A stretch of 64,000 bases of DNA, from NCBI RefSeq assembly GCF_002159835.1, contig NZ_NFJL01000002.1:186001-250000 (forward strand), read 5' to 3'. The number at the start of each line of letters is the position of its first letter. Position 1 is the first letter of the stretch. The notes below the pieces were generated by a model. The model was not told the DNA's origin, searched no databases, and saw only the letters and a list, made by a program, of their open reading frames with translations. This document shows, in pieces, positions 17,158 to 25,924 of the stretch. The stretch is from Blautia sp. An249. Lineage in GTDB: Bacteria; Bacillota; Clostridia; Lachnospirales; Lachnospiraceae. The position numbers were made by a program, and so were the translations under genes.

Positions 17158-18211
17158 GAGAGAAGAAGGGAAGGGAAAAATCAGAAAAGCGGCAGGAGCA
17201 GTGATAGGGGCTCTTGTACTTGGCGGGATTATTTTCTTCTTTCTTTATTTTAAAGTGGATACAGTGGAAGTGCTGGGGAGCGGCCGCTATTCCCAGGAGG
17301 AAATTCAGGAGATGATTCTGAAAGGGCCTCTTGCGGGAAATTCTGTGCTGGCGCCCCTGATGTATTCCAAAGACCAGGTGGAAGACGTTCCGTTTGTGGA
17401 AGGATTTTCTGTCAGCCAGGTAGACCGGAATACGATCTGTATCAGTGTGAAAGAAAAAGAGCCGGTAGGCTGCATTCGTTTTCTGGACTGTTATATTTAT
17501 TTTGACCGGGAAGGAAAGGTAATTGAGACGGCTGTGGAGCGGGAGCTGAAGGTACCTTTTTTCGACGGTCTGCAGATGAATCATGTGGCAATGAATGAGA
17601 AACTGCCTATCGAAAGCGATACCTTATTAAATACGGCGGTGACCTTGTCTCAGATTTTCGAAAAAAATGATTCCATTCCGGATCATATTATTTTCGATGA
17701 ACAAAGCGCCATTACCCTGGAGTATGGAGAGATTACCGTACAGCTTGGCAAGGATGAATATCTGGAAGATAAAATGTCCCGTCTGATTGCCATTCTTCCT
17801 ATGATACAGGGACAGAAAGGAATTCTTCATCTGGAGGGAATTGATGAAAATACAAAGACCATCACCTTTGAAAAGGAACTGACAGAGGAAGAGAAGAAGG
17901 CGCAGGAAGAACAGGAAAATTCTGAGGATGGAGAACCGCAGGAAGGGGATTCCCAGGGAGAGCAGGAAGAGACAGATACTTACTATGAGGACAGCTACAG
18001 CCAGGAAGAGATGACAGATGACAGTCAGGAGGATACCTGGAACAGTGAAGAAAGCTGGGAAGATTCCGGCAGCGAGGATACGTATCAGGATCAGACCTAT
18101 GACAGCAGTGATCAGGAGGGGGATACCTGGAGTGACGAAACAGACACAGAACAGACAGAATATGACGGTTCCTACCAGGATGAAAGTGTAGATTACGTAG
18201 AAAATTATTGA
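17141..18211 (+). CDS. ftsQ: Cell division protein FtsQ/DivIB
   Basis: Bitopic divisome protein. The ATG at 17141 (MRETFEREEGKGKIRKA) follows ACGAGGAAG and overlaps the murA end; it gives 356 aa. A short cytoplasmic tail, one transmembrane helix (about 19-37) and a POTRA domain (VDTVEVLGSGRYSQEEI..., about 38-107) are followed by the FtsQ beta domain. From about residue 240 a tail of more than 100 residues is almost entirely Glu, Asp, Ser, Gln, Thr and Tyr, which is unusually long. ftsZ follows after 137 bases with its own promoter. Confidence 0.88.
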   Translation: MRETFEREEGKGKIRKAAGAVIGALVLGGIIFFFLYFKVDTVEVLGSGRYSQEEIQEMILKGPLAGNSVLAPLMYSKDQVEDVPFVEGFSVSQVDRNTICISVKEKEPVGCIRFLDCYIYFDREGKVIETAVERELKVPFFDGLQMNHVAMNEKLPIESDTLLNTAVTLSQIFEKNDSIPDHIIFDEQSAITLEYGEITVQLGKDEYLEDKMSRLIAILPMIQGQKGILHLEGIDENTKTITFEKELTEEEKKAQEEQENSEDGEPQEGDSQGEQEETDTYYEDSYSQEEMTDDSQEDTWNSEESWEDSGSEDTYQDQTYDSSDQEGDTWSDETDTEQTEYDGSYQDESVDYVENY

Positions 18212-18239
18212 AAAAAGTATAAAAAATCGAAAATAGTGG

Positions 18240-18268
18240 TTGATTAATTTCATAAAAAAATATATGAT
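18240..18268 (+). promoter_or_regulatory. ftsZ promoter
   Basis: TTGATT (18240-18245), a 17-base spacer and TATGAT (18263-18268) in an AT-rich gap behind ftsQ, about 80 bases before the ftsZ start. It separates ftsZ expression from the dcw transcript. Confidence 0.6.
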
Positions 18269-18348
18269 ATACCTATATGTAACTTAGAATAATAAGACCT
18301 GAGGGGATTTATATATCGGGTATAAAGGTATAAAAAGGAGGAAGTACG

Positions 18349-19524
18349 TTGTTAGAAATTATGACAAATGAGGCCGAGTCATCTGCTAAAATTATAGTAA
18401 TTGGTGTGGGCGGTGCCGGCAATAACGCAGTAAACAGAATGGTGGAAGAGACCATTGGTGGTGTGGAGTTCGTAGGTGTAAATACTGATAAGCAGGCACT
18501 GACTCTATGCAAAGCCCCAACTGTACTTCAAATTGGCGAGAAAATAACAAAGGGACTCGGGGCCGGAGCACAGCCGGAAGTTGGCCAGAAAGCCGCCGAG
18601 GAAAGTATAGAAGAAGTAAAACAGTTAATGGAAGGCGCTGATATGGTTTTCGTTACCTGCGGTATGGGCGGCGGAACCGGAACAGGAGCAGCACCTGTGA
18701 TCGCCGGAGCGGCAAAGGAAATGGGGATTCTTACCGTCGGCGTTGTAACAAAGCCTTTCCGTTTTGAAGCAAAGACTCGTATGAACAATGCGCTGTCTGG
18801 AATTGAAAATCTGAAAAAGAGTGTGGATACACTGATCGTAATTCCAAATGATAAACTGCTGGAAATTGTAGATCGCCGTACCACAATGCCGGAAGCTCTG
18901 AAGAAGGCAGATGAAGTCCTTCAGCAGGCAGTTCAGGGCATCACAGACCTGATTAATCTGCCGGCACTGATCAACCTTGACTTTGCCGATGTACAGACAG
19001 TAATGACAGACAAGGGAATCGCTCATATCGGTATCGGTGAAGCCAGAGGCGACGACAAAGCTCTGGAAGCTGTTCAGCAGGCAGTATCCAGTCCTCTTCT
19101 GGAAACAACCATCAAGGGTGCAACCCACGTTATTATTAATGTATCCGGTGATATTTCTCTTATGGATGCAAACGATGCGGCAAGCTACGTTCAGGAACTT
19201 ACCGGAGACGATGCAAATATCATCTTTGGTGCAATGTATGATGATACTGTGGCAGATTACGCAAGAATCACAGTTATTGCAACAGGACTTACGGATGCGG
19301 CAGCCAAGTCTTCTCCGTTTAACAACCGTGCTTCTTCTGCTTCTTCCTTTAACAATCATGCTAAGAAGCCCCAGCAGGCACAGACAAACAATGCTTCCGC
19401 AGGAACAGGAGTACCGACTTTCAGTCTTCCGAACATGCATACATCCCCGTTCCAGACGAAGGCGCCCACAAGTACCGTACCGAAGAAAGACATTCAGATT
19501 CCTGATTTCTTAAAGAACAGATAG
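18349..19524 (+). CDS. ftsZ: Cell division GTPase FtsZ
   Basis: Tubulin-like GTPase forming the Z ring. AGGAGG at 18337-18342 is 6 bases from TTG 18349 but 18 bases from ATG 18361, so the TTG is chosen as start (391 aa). Motifs are [13 protein letters not shown], the tubulin signature [10 protein letters not shown] (about residue 104), [10 protein letters not shown] and the T7 loop NLDFADV. A variable linker ends in the conserved C-terminal peptide [11 protein letters not shown], which in other bacteria binds membrane tethers; no ftsA is present here, so SepF or another tether is expected elsewhere. Confidence 0.98.
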   Translation: MLEIMTNEAESSAKIIVIGVGGAGNNAVNRMVEETIGGVEFVGVNTDKQALTLCKAPTVLQIGEKITKGLGAGAQPEVGQKAAEESIEEVKQLMEGADMVFVTCGMGGGTGTGAAPVIAGAAKEMGILTVGVVTKPFRFEAKTRMNNALSGIENLKKSVDTLIVIPNDKLLEIVDRRTTMPEALKKADEVLQQAVQGITDLINLPALINLDFADVQTVMTDKGIAHIGIGEARGDDKALEAVQQAVSSPLLETTIKGATHVIINVSGDISLMDANDAASYVQELTGDDANIIFGAMYDDTVADYARITVIATGLTDAAAKSSPFNNRASSASSFNNHAKKPQQAQTNNASAGTGVPTFSLPNMHTSPFQTKAPTSTVPKKDIQIPDFLKNR

Positions 19525-19550
19525 GCAGGAGCAAACAGCAAGAGATGCAG

Positions 19551-19580
19551 CAGGCACAGGAGTAATCCTGTGCCTGTTTT
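19551..19580 (+). terminator. ftsZ terminator
   Basis: CAGGCACAGGA (19551-19561) pairs perfectly with TCCTGTGCCTG (19566-19576) around GTAA, then TTTT. It lies 26 bases behind the ftsZ stop. Confidence 0.85.
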
Positions 19581-19581
19581 C

Positions 19582-19700
19582 ATGTAATAGGAAATTCCGT
19601 CGGATTTCCTATTACATAAAAATTGCTCCGCTATGGATGCGACCAGATGCATACGGAATTATGACTGCCTGCGTCGGATTTCCTATGATATGAAAAACAC
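19582..19700. repeat. Palindromic intergenic repeat with extended tail
   Basis: Perfect 14-base inverted repeat: ATGTAATAGGAAAT (19582-19595) and ATTTCCTATTACAT (19604-19617), loop TCCGTCGG. The following CATAAAAATTGCTCCGC resembles the sequence after the copy at 24.43 kb. A second half-copy, CGTCGGATTTCCTATGATATG, ends near 19692, suggesting a compound element of about 110 bases. Confidence 0.75.
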
Positions 19701-19747
19701 CGCATGAAATGATGAAGAAGTTGTCTTCACATTATCATGCGGTGTTT
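19693..19747 (-). terminator. Terminator of the phosphoketolase gene
   Basis: Read on the minus strand, AAACACCGCATGA (19747-19735) pairs with TCATGCGGTGT (19707-19697) and is followed by a T run (the A run 19693-19697 on the plus strand). It lies about 32 bases behind the xfp stop. Confidence 0.75.
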
Positions 19748-19778
19748 GCTATGTAGCTATTTTATTTCAGACTGTATT

Positions 19779-22139
19779 TTACAGATCCCATTTCCAGTCG
19801 CGTACTTCCGGAAGATCCTGTCCGTATTCGGCGATGTAGTGTCTGTGTTCTACCAGGGTATCTCTCATCTGCTGAAGGAGATATGCTCCTCTGTTGCCGA
19901 GCTGCGGCAGATGGTGAATTGCATCAGCTACCAGATGGTATCTGTCAATTTCGTTCTGGACACGCATATCGAACGGAGTTGTGATAGTACCTTCTTCCAT
20001 GTATCCGTGAACATGCAGGTTACGGTTATGACGGAAGTAGGTAAGTTCGTGGATCAGTGTCGGGTATCCGTGGAAAGCGAAGATGATCGGTTTGTCTTTT
20101 GTAAACAGTGCATCGTAATCAATATCGCTTAAGCCGTGCGGATGTTTGTAGCTTGGCTCCAGTTTCATTAAGTCAACAACGTTGATGAAACGAACTTTGA
20201 TTTCCGGCAGGTTCTTACGAAGGATAGTAACAGCTGCCAGAGCTTCCAGTGTAGGAGTATCGCCGCAGCATGCCATAATCAGATCCGGTTCTTCGCCCTG
20301 ATCGTTGCTTGCCCAGTCCCAGATACCGATACCCTGGGTACAGTGTTTTACTGCCTGATCCATGGTCAGCCACTGATGGCTCGGATGTTTGGAAGCGATA
20401 ATAACGTTTACATAGTTTCTGCTTCTGATACAGTGATCAAAGCAGGACAGTAAACAGTTCGCATCTGGTGGTAAATACATACGTACTACGTCTGCTTTTT
20501 TATTGGAAATATGGTCTAAGAAACCTGGATCCTGATGAGTAAATCCGTTGTGGTCCTGCTGCCATACGTTGGAGGTAAGCAGAAGGTTCAGAGAAGAAAT
20601 CTTCTGTCTCCATGGAAGCTGGTTGCAGACTTTCAGCCATTTTGCGTGCTGTGCACACATGGAGTCTACTACACGGATGAAGGCTTCATAACTTGCGAAG
20701 AAACCATGACGTCCTGTAAGCAGATAGCCTTCCAGCCATCCCTCACACATATGCTCGGACAGGTAAGCATCCATGATGCGGCCGTCTTTTGCCATATGTT
20801 CGTCATTTTCATGGTTTTCTGCATTCCAGTCACGGTTCTGTGCCTCAAATACGTGGTACAGACGGTTGGACATGGTTTCGTCCGGTCCGAAAATACGGAA
20901 GTTCTTCTGTTCTTCGTTCAGACGGAAGATGTCACGGATGAATGCACCCAGTTCAATCATATCCTGTGCCTTTACAGCTCCCGGAGCAGTAACGTCTACA
21001 GCATAATCTTTGAAGTCCGGCAGACGGAGATCATGCATCAGCAGACCGCCGTTGGCATGTGGGTTTGCGCTGATTCTGTGGTTTCCTACAGGAGCCAGCT
21101 CTTTTAATTCCGGAATCAGCTGTGCATTTTCATCAAACAGTTCTTCCGGATGGTAGCTTAACAGCCATTCTTTCAGTAAATCCAGATGCTCTTCTTTTTC
21201 CATAGTAACCGGAACCTGGTGAGCGCGGAAAGAGCCTTCTACTACTTCTCCGTCAACTACCTTAGGACCTGTCCATCCCTTCGGTGTGCGAAGAACGATC
21301 ATAGGCCAGAATGGTCTTTCGTCATTGTTGTTTTCTCTTGCTTCTTTCTGAATTCTCTTGATTTCTTCGATACAAATATCAACAGCTTCAGACATCTTCT
21401 TATGCATTTCCTTCGGATCGTCGCCTTCTACGAAGTAAGGTTTCCATCCGCAGCCGTGGAAGAAGCTTTCCACTTCGTCATGGGAAATGTGAGAGAAGAC
21501 AGTCGGGTTGCTGATCTTATATCCGTTCAGGTGTAAAACAGGAAGAACAGCACCGTCAGTTGCAGGGTTCAGGAATTTATTGGAATGCCAGGCAGTTGCC
21601 AGAGGTCCTGTCTCTGCTTCTCCATCACCTACAATTACAGTGGCAATTAAATCAGGGTTATCAAATACAGCACCAAAAGCATGAGCGATGGAATAACCAA
21701 GCTCACCGCCTTCGTTAATGGAACCTGGAGTTTCTGGAGCTACGTGGCTGGAAATTCCGCCGGGGAATGAGAACTGCTTGCAGAGCTTCTTCATACCGTC
21801 AATATCCTGGCTTACGTTTGGATATACTTCACTGTAAGTACCTTCCAGATAGGAATTGGCAACGAAGAAGTTTCCGCCGTGTCCTGGTCCGGAGATGAGG
21901 ATCATATCCAGATCATATTTTTTGATGGCACGGTTCATATGGACATACACGAAGTTCTGTCCCGGAACAGTTCCCCAGTGTCCGACAATTTTCTTTTTCA
22001 CCTGATCCCTTGTTAAAGGCTCACGTAAAAGAGGATTGTCCAACATGTAAAGCTGAGCAGCGGATAAGTAGTTGGCTGCTCTCCAATAAGCATCCACTTT
22101 GTCAAGATACTCATTAGATGAATAATTCATTTCGGTCAT
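19779..22139 (-). CDS. xfp: Xylulose-5-phosphate/fructose-6-phosphate phosphoketolase
   Basis: Thiamine-diphosphate enzyme that splits xylulose 5-phosphate (often also fructose 6-phosphate) with phosphate into acetyl phosphate and glyceraldehyde 3-phosphate or erythrose 4-phosphate. The 786 aa match family length. Visible are [26 protein letters not shown], the ThDP motif [20 protein letters not shown], the [12 protein letters not shown] segment and a C-terminal [15 protein letters not shown] region. GGAGGAG precedes the start. It is monocistronic, with a good promoter and its own terminator. It gives acetate and ATP without pyruvate, fitting an anaerobic fermenter. Confidence 0.97.
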   Translation of the reverse strand: MTEMNYSSNEYLDKVDAYWRAANYLSAAQLYMLDNPLLREPLTRDQVKKKIVGHWGTVPGQNFVYVHMNRAIKKYDLDMILISGPGHGGNFFVANSYLEGTYSEVYPNVSQDIDGMKKLCKQFSFPGGISSHVAPETPGSINEGGELGYSIAHAFGAVFDNPDLIATVIVGDGEAETGPLATAWHSNKFLNPATDGAVLPVLHLNGYKISNPTVFSHISHDEVESFFHGCGWKPYFVEGDDPKEMHKKMSEAVDICIEEIKRIQKEARENNNDERPFWPMIVLRTPKGWTGPKVVDGEVVEGSFRAHQVPVTMEKEEHLDLLKEWLLSYHPEELFDENAQLIPELKELAPVGNHRISANPHANGGLLMHDLRLPDFKDYAVDVTAPGAVKAQDMIELGAFIRDIFRLNEEQKNFRIFGPDETMSNRLYHVFEAQNRDWNAENHENDEHMAKDGRIMDAYLSEHMCEGWLEGYLLTGRHGFFASYEAFIRVVDSMCAQHAKWLKVCNQLPWRQKISSLNLLLTSNVWQQDHNGFTHQDPGFLDHISNKKADVVRMYLPPDANCLLSCFDHCIRSRNYVNVIIASKHPSHQWLTMDQAVKHCTQGIGIWDWASNDQGEEPDLIMACCGDTPTLEALAAVTILRKNLPEIKVRFINVVDLMKLEPSYKHPHGLSDIDYDALFTKDKPIIFAFHGYPTLIHELTYFRHNRNLHVHGYMEEGTITTPFDMRVQNEIDRYHLVADAIHHLPQLGNRGAYLLQQMRDTLVEHRHYIAEYGQDLPEVRDWKWDL

Positions 22140-22190
22140 AATAAATGCTCCTCCTATGATTTATTATAGAACTCTATACTTACACTTAAA

Positions 22191-22218
22191 ATTATAGAGG
22201 ATGTTGCAGATTTGGCAA
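22191..22218 (-). promoter_or_regulatory. Promoter of xfp
   Basis: On the minus strand TTGCCA (22218-22213), a 16-base spacer and consensus TATAAT (22196-22191), about 50 bases before the xfp start. Confidence 0.7.
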
Positions 22219-22252
22219 GTTGTTTTTTTGAAATATAGGAAAAATTTTCAAG

Positions 22253-22289
22253 AAAAAAATGGAAGGAGAAAAAATCCTTCCATTTTTTT
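22253..22289 (-). terminator. Terminator of the sodium symporter gene
   Basis: AAAAAATGGAAGGA (22254-22267) pairs with TCCTTCCATTTTTT (22275-22288). Flanking A and T runs make it work on either strand. It lies behind the minus-strand symporter and upstream of the xfp promoter. Confidence 0.75.
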
Positions 22290-22320
22290 GTGTATCTTGT
22301 CTAAAAATTTGGTTTGAGTT

Positions 22321-23676
22321 TTACACGGTAATGATGCCGAATACTTCAAAGACAGAAAACAGTAAAATAGCGATCAGACAGACAGGAGCGATGTATTTGA
22401 TAATCAGCGTGTAAAATTTCTTTAAACGGAATGTCCCGTTTACTTCCGCCTCTTCGATGACAGCCTGCGGTTTGATGATAAATCCCACAAAAATACAGGT
22501 TAAAAATGCAACAATCGGCATTAATACACTGTTGCTGATGAAGTCAAAGAAATCCAGCAGGCTCATGCCCAGAGGAGCAATAAAGTCTAAAAGACCGAAT
22601 CCCAGGGAAATAGGAACGCCCAGGATAACCAGGTAAGCGCCGATAATAACACAGGATTTCCTGCGGGACCATCCGAATTTATCCCGGACAATGGAAACCA
22701 GAGTTTCTGTCAGGGAGATGGAAGAGGTCAAAGCGGCAAAGAGTACCAGCAGGAAGAAAACAGCGCCGATAACCGTGCCGAAACGCATACTGTCAAACAC
22801 TTTGGGAAGGGTAACAAACATCAGGCTGGGCCCCTTTCCCAACGCCTCCTCACTTCCGCCGGAAAAGGCGAAAACAGCAGGGATAATCATCAGTCCTGCA
22901 AGGAAGGCAATTCCGGTGTCAAAGATCTCAATCTGATGCACAGAATTTTCAAGGTGTGCATCTTTTTTCATATAAGAACCGTAAGTAATCATAATTCCCA
23001 TGGCCAGAGACATGGAATAGAAAAGCTGTCCCATAGCGGCCAGAACCGTAGTGGCGCTGAAACGGCTGAAATCCGGTTTCAGATAGTAAATCACACCTTC
23101 TATGGCCCCCGGCTGAAGAATACTGAAAACAGAAATAAATACAGCCAGTATCACCAGAACAGGCATCATAAAGCGGCTTGCTTTTTCAATGCCTCCTTCT
23201 ACGCCCATTAAAACAACCAGAACGGTCAGAAGGGCATATATCATAAAATAAATAATGGGAGCCGATGTCTGCGCCGTATAAGCGGCGAAAAAAGTATCGT
23301 TGGCTGCCTGGGAAACCTGATTGGTGATAAATACCACAAAATATTTTATTACCCATCCGCCGATGACACAATAATAGGGGGTAATAATAAAAGGTACCAG
23401 ACAGGAAAGATAGCCCAGAAAACTGAATTTTTTATTGAGGGACTGATAGGCGCCTACTGCGCTCAGCCGTGTTTTCCGGCCCAGGGCAATCTCCGTAATC
23501 ATTAAAGTAAAGCCGAAAGAAATGGCCAGAATCAGATAGACCAGTAAGAAAATTCCTCCGCCATATTTTGCTGCCAGATATGGAAATCTCCAGAGATTAC
23601 CAAGTCCTACGGCAGAACCGGCAGCTGCCAGAACAAATCCCAGTTTGTTGGTGAAACTGCCTCGTTTGTTATCCAT
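22321..23676 (-). CDS. Sodium-dependent transporter, NSS/SNF family
   Basis: Secondary transporter of the neurotransmitter:sodium symporter (LeuT-like) family, probably importing an amino acid with sodium. It has 451 aa and 11-12 transmembrane helices. It begins with the family signature RGSFTNKLGFVLAAAGSAVGLGNLWRFPYL-type segment (residues about 4-33), where the unwound helix 1 forms the sodium and substrate sites. GPSLMFVTLP and FALTSSISLTE-like stretches are also typical. The substrate cannot be read from sequence. It has its own promoter and terminator. Confidence 0.92.
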   Translation of the reverse strand: MDNKRGSFTNKLGFVLAAAGSAVGLGNLWRFPYLAAKYGGGIFLLVYLILAISFGFTLMITEIALGRKTRLSAVGAYQSLNKKFSFLGYLSCLVPFIITPYYCVIGGWVIKYFVVFITNQVSQAANDTFFAAYTAQTSAPIIYFMIYALLTVLVVLMGVEGGIEKASRFMMPVLVILAVFISVFSILQPGAIEGVIYYLKPDFSRFSATTVLAAMGQLFYSMSLAMGIMITYGSYMKKDAHLENSVHQIEIFDTGIAFLAGLMIIPAVFAFSGGSEEALGKGPSLMFVTLPKVFDSMRFGTVIGAVFFLLVLFAALTSSISLTETLVSIVRDKFGWSRRKSCVIIGAYLVILGVPISLGFGLLDFIAPLGMSLLDFFDFISNSVLMPIVAFLTCIFVGFIIKPQAVIEEAEVNGTFRLKKFYTLIIKYIAPVCLIAILLFSVFEVFGIITV

Positions 23677-23730
23677 AGTAGTTCTCTCCCTTCCAAGTTG
23701 TTGAAACCCTACAGAGGGAATCTATTAGTC

Positions 23731-23759
23731 ATTATGACATTTTTTGTGGGAAAAAACAA
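23731..23759 (-). promoter_or_regulatory. Promoter of the sodium symporter gene
   Basis: On the minus strand TTGTTT (23759-23754), 17-base spacer, CATAAT (23736-23731), about 55 bases before the start codon. Confidence 0.5.
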
Positions 23760-23775
23760 TACATAAAACAGCCTT

Positions 23776-23803
23776 TTTCTGACCATACTATAGTTGTCAG
23801 AAA
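23776..23803 (+). promoter_or_regulatory. Inverted repeat upstream of the DUF1540 gene
   Basis: TTTCTGAC (23776-23783) and GTCAGAAA (23796-23803) form a perfect 8-base inverted repeat around CATACTATAGTT, which contains a possible -10 element. It sits 21 bases before the DUF1540 start and may be an operator or a 5' hairpin. No regulator is identified. Confidence 0.4.
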
Positions 23804-23824
23804 GACGATAAAGGAGGTAAAATT

Positions 23825-24151
23825 ATGCCAATTTTAAAATGTTCCGCACTCACCTGTATTTACAATAAGGAAGAGCTTTGTTCCAAAGGAGAAATTCAGG
23901 TATCCGGAGAAAATGCCCAGTATGCAAATGAGACAAGCTGTTCCAGTTTCCGTGAGCGCGCCATGGAGTCAGCTTCCAATAACGCCGCCTGCGGATGCGG
24001 AAGTGAAAAGATCGCCATTGACTGCAGTGCCTGTCATTGTACCTATAATGATGAGTGTAAGTGTACAGCGGCCTCTGTTCATATTGGAGGAAACAGTGCA
24101 CAGAGCAGCCAGGAGACAGAATGCGGCACCTTCCAGTGCAAATGCCAGTAA
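23825..24151 (+). CDS. DUF1540-domain cysteine-rich protein, two repeats
   Basis: Small protein of 108 aa behind a strong AAAGGAGG ribosome-binding site. Two tandem DUF1540 units are visible, near residues 3-40 and 59-106. Each has the pattern C....C.YN....C....I.V.G..A......T.C..F. Four cysteines per unit suggest metal binding. DUF1540 proteins are common in spore-forming Clostridia, but their function is not known. A monocistronic gene with a palindromic upstream element. Confidence 0.85.
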   Translation: MPILKCSALTCIYNKEELCSKGEIQVSGENAQYANETSCSSFRERAMESASNNAACGCGSEKIAIDCSACHCTYNDECKCTAASVHIGGNSAQSSQETECGTFQCKCQ

Positions 24152-24162
24152 AAAATGAAAAT

Positions 24163-24213
24163 GAGAGACACCGGCTGTTATCAGCAGATAAAAATGCTGA
24201 GGCCGGGCCTCTT
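24163..24213 (+). terminator. Possible terminator after the DUF1540 gene
   Basis: GAG..CCGGC..CAGCA and TGCTG..GCCGG..CCTC form an interrupted stem around GATAAAAA. The T run is weak (CTTAAAAA), so termination is uncertain. Confidence 0.35.
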
Positions 24214-24246
24214 AAAAAGAGAAAACAAAGAATAATGAAAAAAAAC

Positions 24247-24275
24247 TTGACATATAAAAAAGGGTATGATATTTT
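24247..24275 (+). promoter_or_regulatory. Promoter of the infC operon leader
   Basis: Consensus TTGACA (24247-24252), 17-base spacer, TATTTT (24270-24275). Transcription would start near 24283, at the 5' end of the structured leader. Confidence 0.6.
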
Positions 24276-24282
24276 TACATAG

Positions 24283-24428
24283 AGCAAAAAAGAAAGCAGA
24301 GTATCCACTCTCACCTTAGCGCAGAGGCGACTAATGGTTAATATCGCAGAGACAGAGAATCCGGCTTAGAGTATAAGGCGGTGTCAAATTGTGGTGTGGA
24401 TAGTCTGACTATCGGCACTTTTTTTGTA
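24283..24428 (+). ncRNA. L20-type leader with attenuator, infC operon
   Basis: Untranslated leader of about 145 bases ending in an intrinsic terminator: GTGTGGATAGTC and GACTATCGGCAC (24396-24420 region) with a single internal mismatch, then TTTTTTT. An early GTATCCACTCTCACC (from about 24301) can pair with GTGGATA of the terminator's left arm, giving an alternative fold. Position and layout match the ribosomal protein L20 leaders of Firmicutes, where L20 controls read-through into infC-rpmI-rplT. Assignment to that Rfam family is from memory, not a covariance search. Confidence 0.62.
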
Positions 24429-24570
24429 TAATAGGAAATTCCGTTGGATTTCCTATTACATAAAAAACGCTCCGCGTGGATCGCACTGCGCCGGAGTGGA
24501 AGAAGGCGCTTTGCGCCCCGCCGCAGGCGGAGAATCCTGCGAGCAGGATTCTTTTTTATGTCATAGAAAT
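24426..24570. repeat. Palindromic repeat element inserted in infC leader
   Basis: AATAGGAAAT (24430-24439) and ATTTCCTATT (24448-24457), loop TCCGTTGG, followed by CATAAAAAACGCTCCGC as in the 19.6-kb copy. A GC-rich middle follows, then GAATCCTGC/GCAGGATTC plus TTTTTT (24532-24557). The right end ATGTCATAGAAAT (about 24557-24569) echoes the left-end ATGTAATAGGAAAT. It looks like a non-coding insertion between the attenuator and infC. Confidence 0.6.
24532..24557 (+). terminator. Second terminator in the infC leader
   Basis: GAATCCTGC (24532-24540) and GCAGGATTC (24543-24551) form a 9-base perfect stem with a two-base loop, then TTTTTT. It lies inside the repeat element, about 80 bases before infC. 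If active it would cut operon expression unless a promoter lies downstream. Confidence 0.6.
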
Positions 24571-24638
24571 GTGCGGATACTTTTGAGGGCAGTATTTAGA
24601 AGTGATTGATTTATCATCAGGTATGGAGGTGCACAACA

Positions 24639-25145
24639 ATTAGCAATTTAATGATTAATGAACAAATCCGGGACAAAGAAGTACGTTTAATTGGAACTGA
24701 CGGGGCTCAGTTGGGAATTATGTCATCCCGGGAAGCTTATGCAAAGGCTCAGGAAGCAGGATTGGATCTGGTTAAAATCGCTCCCCAGGCAAAACCGCCG
24801 GTATGTAAGATTATCGACTACGGCAAATACAAATACGAGCTGGCGCGGAAAGAAAAAGAAGCTAAAAAGAAACAGAAGACAATTGATGTTAAAGAAGTGC
24901 GTCTTTCTCCGAATATTGATACAAACGATTTAAAAACCAAGGTGAATGCGGCCAGAAAATTCCTTTCCAAAGGAGACAGAGTAAAAGTAACCCTGCGGTT
25001 CCGCGGACGTGAAATGGCTCATATGGCCAGCAGCCGTCATGTGCTGGACGATTTTGCAGCACTTCTGGAAGATATAGCAACAGTAGAGAAAGCTCCCAAG
25101 ATTGAGGGGAGAAGTATGACCATGTTTTTAACTGAAAAACGTTAA
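24639..25145 (+). CDS. infC: Translation initiation factor IF-3, ATT start
   Basis: Binds the 30S subunit, prevents premature 50S joining and checks the start codon. GGAGGTG (24625-24631) is 7 bases from ATT 24639 and 19 bases from ATG 24651, so the rare ATT is the likely start (168 aa, beginning (I)SNLMINEQIRDKEVRLI). An AUU start on infC is the known autoregulatory device in E. coli: IF-3 rejects its own start codon when abundant. N- and C-domains with the lysine-rich linker (about 70-85) and the RFRGREMAH motif are present. rpmI and rplT follow. Confidence 0.95.
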   Translation: MSNLMINEQIRDKEVRLIGTDGAQLGIMSSREAYAKAQEAGLDLVKIAPQAKPPVCKIIDYGKYKYELARKEKEAKKKQKTIDVKEVRLSPNIDTNDLKTKVNAARKFLSKGDRVKVTLRFRGREMAHMASSRHVLDDFAALLEDIATVEKAPKIEGRSMTMFLTEKR

Positions 25146-25180
25146 AATAGAATTATTGAAAGATTAAGGAGGAAAATACA

Positions 25181-25378
25181 ATGCCGAAAATGAAAACATG
25201 TAGAGCAGCAGCAAAGCGTTTTAAAAAGACTGGTACGGGAAAATTAGTGAGAAATAAAGCTTATAAAAGCCATATCTTAACTAAGAAATCTCAGAAAAGA
25301 AAGAGAAATCTTAGAAAATCTACTGTTACAGACGCAACAAATGCAAAGGTTATGAAGAAAGCATTACCATATTTATAA
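25181..25378 (+). CDS. rpmI: 50S ribosomal protein L35
   Basis: Highly basic 65-aa protein beginning [21 protein letters not shown], the standard L35 N-terminus, and ending [21 protein letters not shown] precedes the start. It is the middle gene of the infC-rpmI-rplT operon and a component of the large ribosomal subunit. Confidence 0.98.
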   Translation: MPKMKTCRAAAKRFKKTGTGKLVRNKAYKSHILTKKSQKRKRNLRKSTVTDATNAKVMKKALPYL

Positions 25379-25402
25379 GATAGAGAACAGGAGGAACAGG
25401 AA

Positions 25403-25759
25403 ATGGCAAGAATTAAAGGCGGATTAAACGCTAAGAAAAAACATAATCGTGTATTAAAACTGGCAAAAGGCTACAGAGGCGCCAGATCTAAACAATATCG
25501 TGTTGCAAAACAGTCTGTAATGAGAGCTCTGGCTAGTTCCTATGCAGGCAGAAAACAGAAAAAACGTCAGTTCAGACAGTTATGGATTGCACGTATTAAC
25601 GCTGCAGCCAGAATGAACGGCTTATCTTACAGCAAACTGATGCACGGACTGAAAGTTGCAAACATCGATATGAACAGAAAGATGCTGGCAGAAATGGCAG
25701 TAAACGATGCAGAAGGTTTCAAAGCTTTAGCTGAAATCGCTAAGAAAGCAATTGCTTAA
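25403..25759 (+). CDS. rplT: 50S ribosomal protein L20
   Basis: Basic 118-aa protein that binds 23S rRNA early in 50S assembly and, in Firmicutes, represses its own operon through the leader RNA. It shows the typical [26 protein letters not shown] start, the long helical N-terminus and [21 protein letters not shown]. It is the last gene of the operon; a terminator follows about 70 bases downstream. Confidence 0.98.
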   Translation: MARIKGGLNAKKKHNRVLKLAKGYRGARSKQYRVAKQSVMRALASSYAGRKQKKRQFRQLWIARINAAARMNGLSYSKLMHGLKVANIDMNRKMLAEMAVNDAEGFKALAEIAKKAIA

Positions 25760-25826
25760 TACCGGCAGGAAATTATATAACAGTCATAGCTGCTGACGCA
25801 GTTATAACAAACATAAAAGCCAGGAG

Positions 25827-25872
25827 GGCTGTCTCAGAATTTGGTAATCTTTATTCGGAGACAGTCTTTTTT
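25827..25872 (+). terminator. Terminator of infC-rpmI-rplT
   Basis: GGCTGTCTC (25827-25835) pairs with GAGACAGTC (25858-25866) with one G-T pair, then TTTTTT. Confidence 0.75.
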
Positions 25873-25924
25873 CATTCTGCAGCTCATATACTTTTAAGAA
25901 AGTCTAAAGCGCGGTGAAAAGGAA

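Noticed and set aside
18625-19440. Antisense open frame of 271 codons over ftsZ
   Set aside because: Cys/Ser-rich shadow of a highly conserved gene; no start signals.
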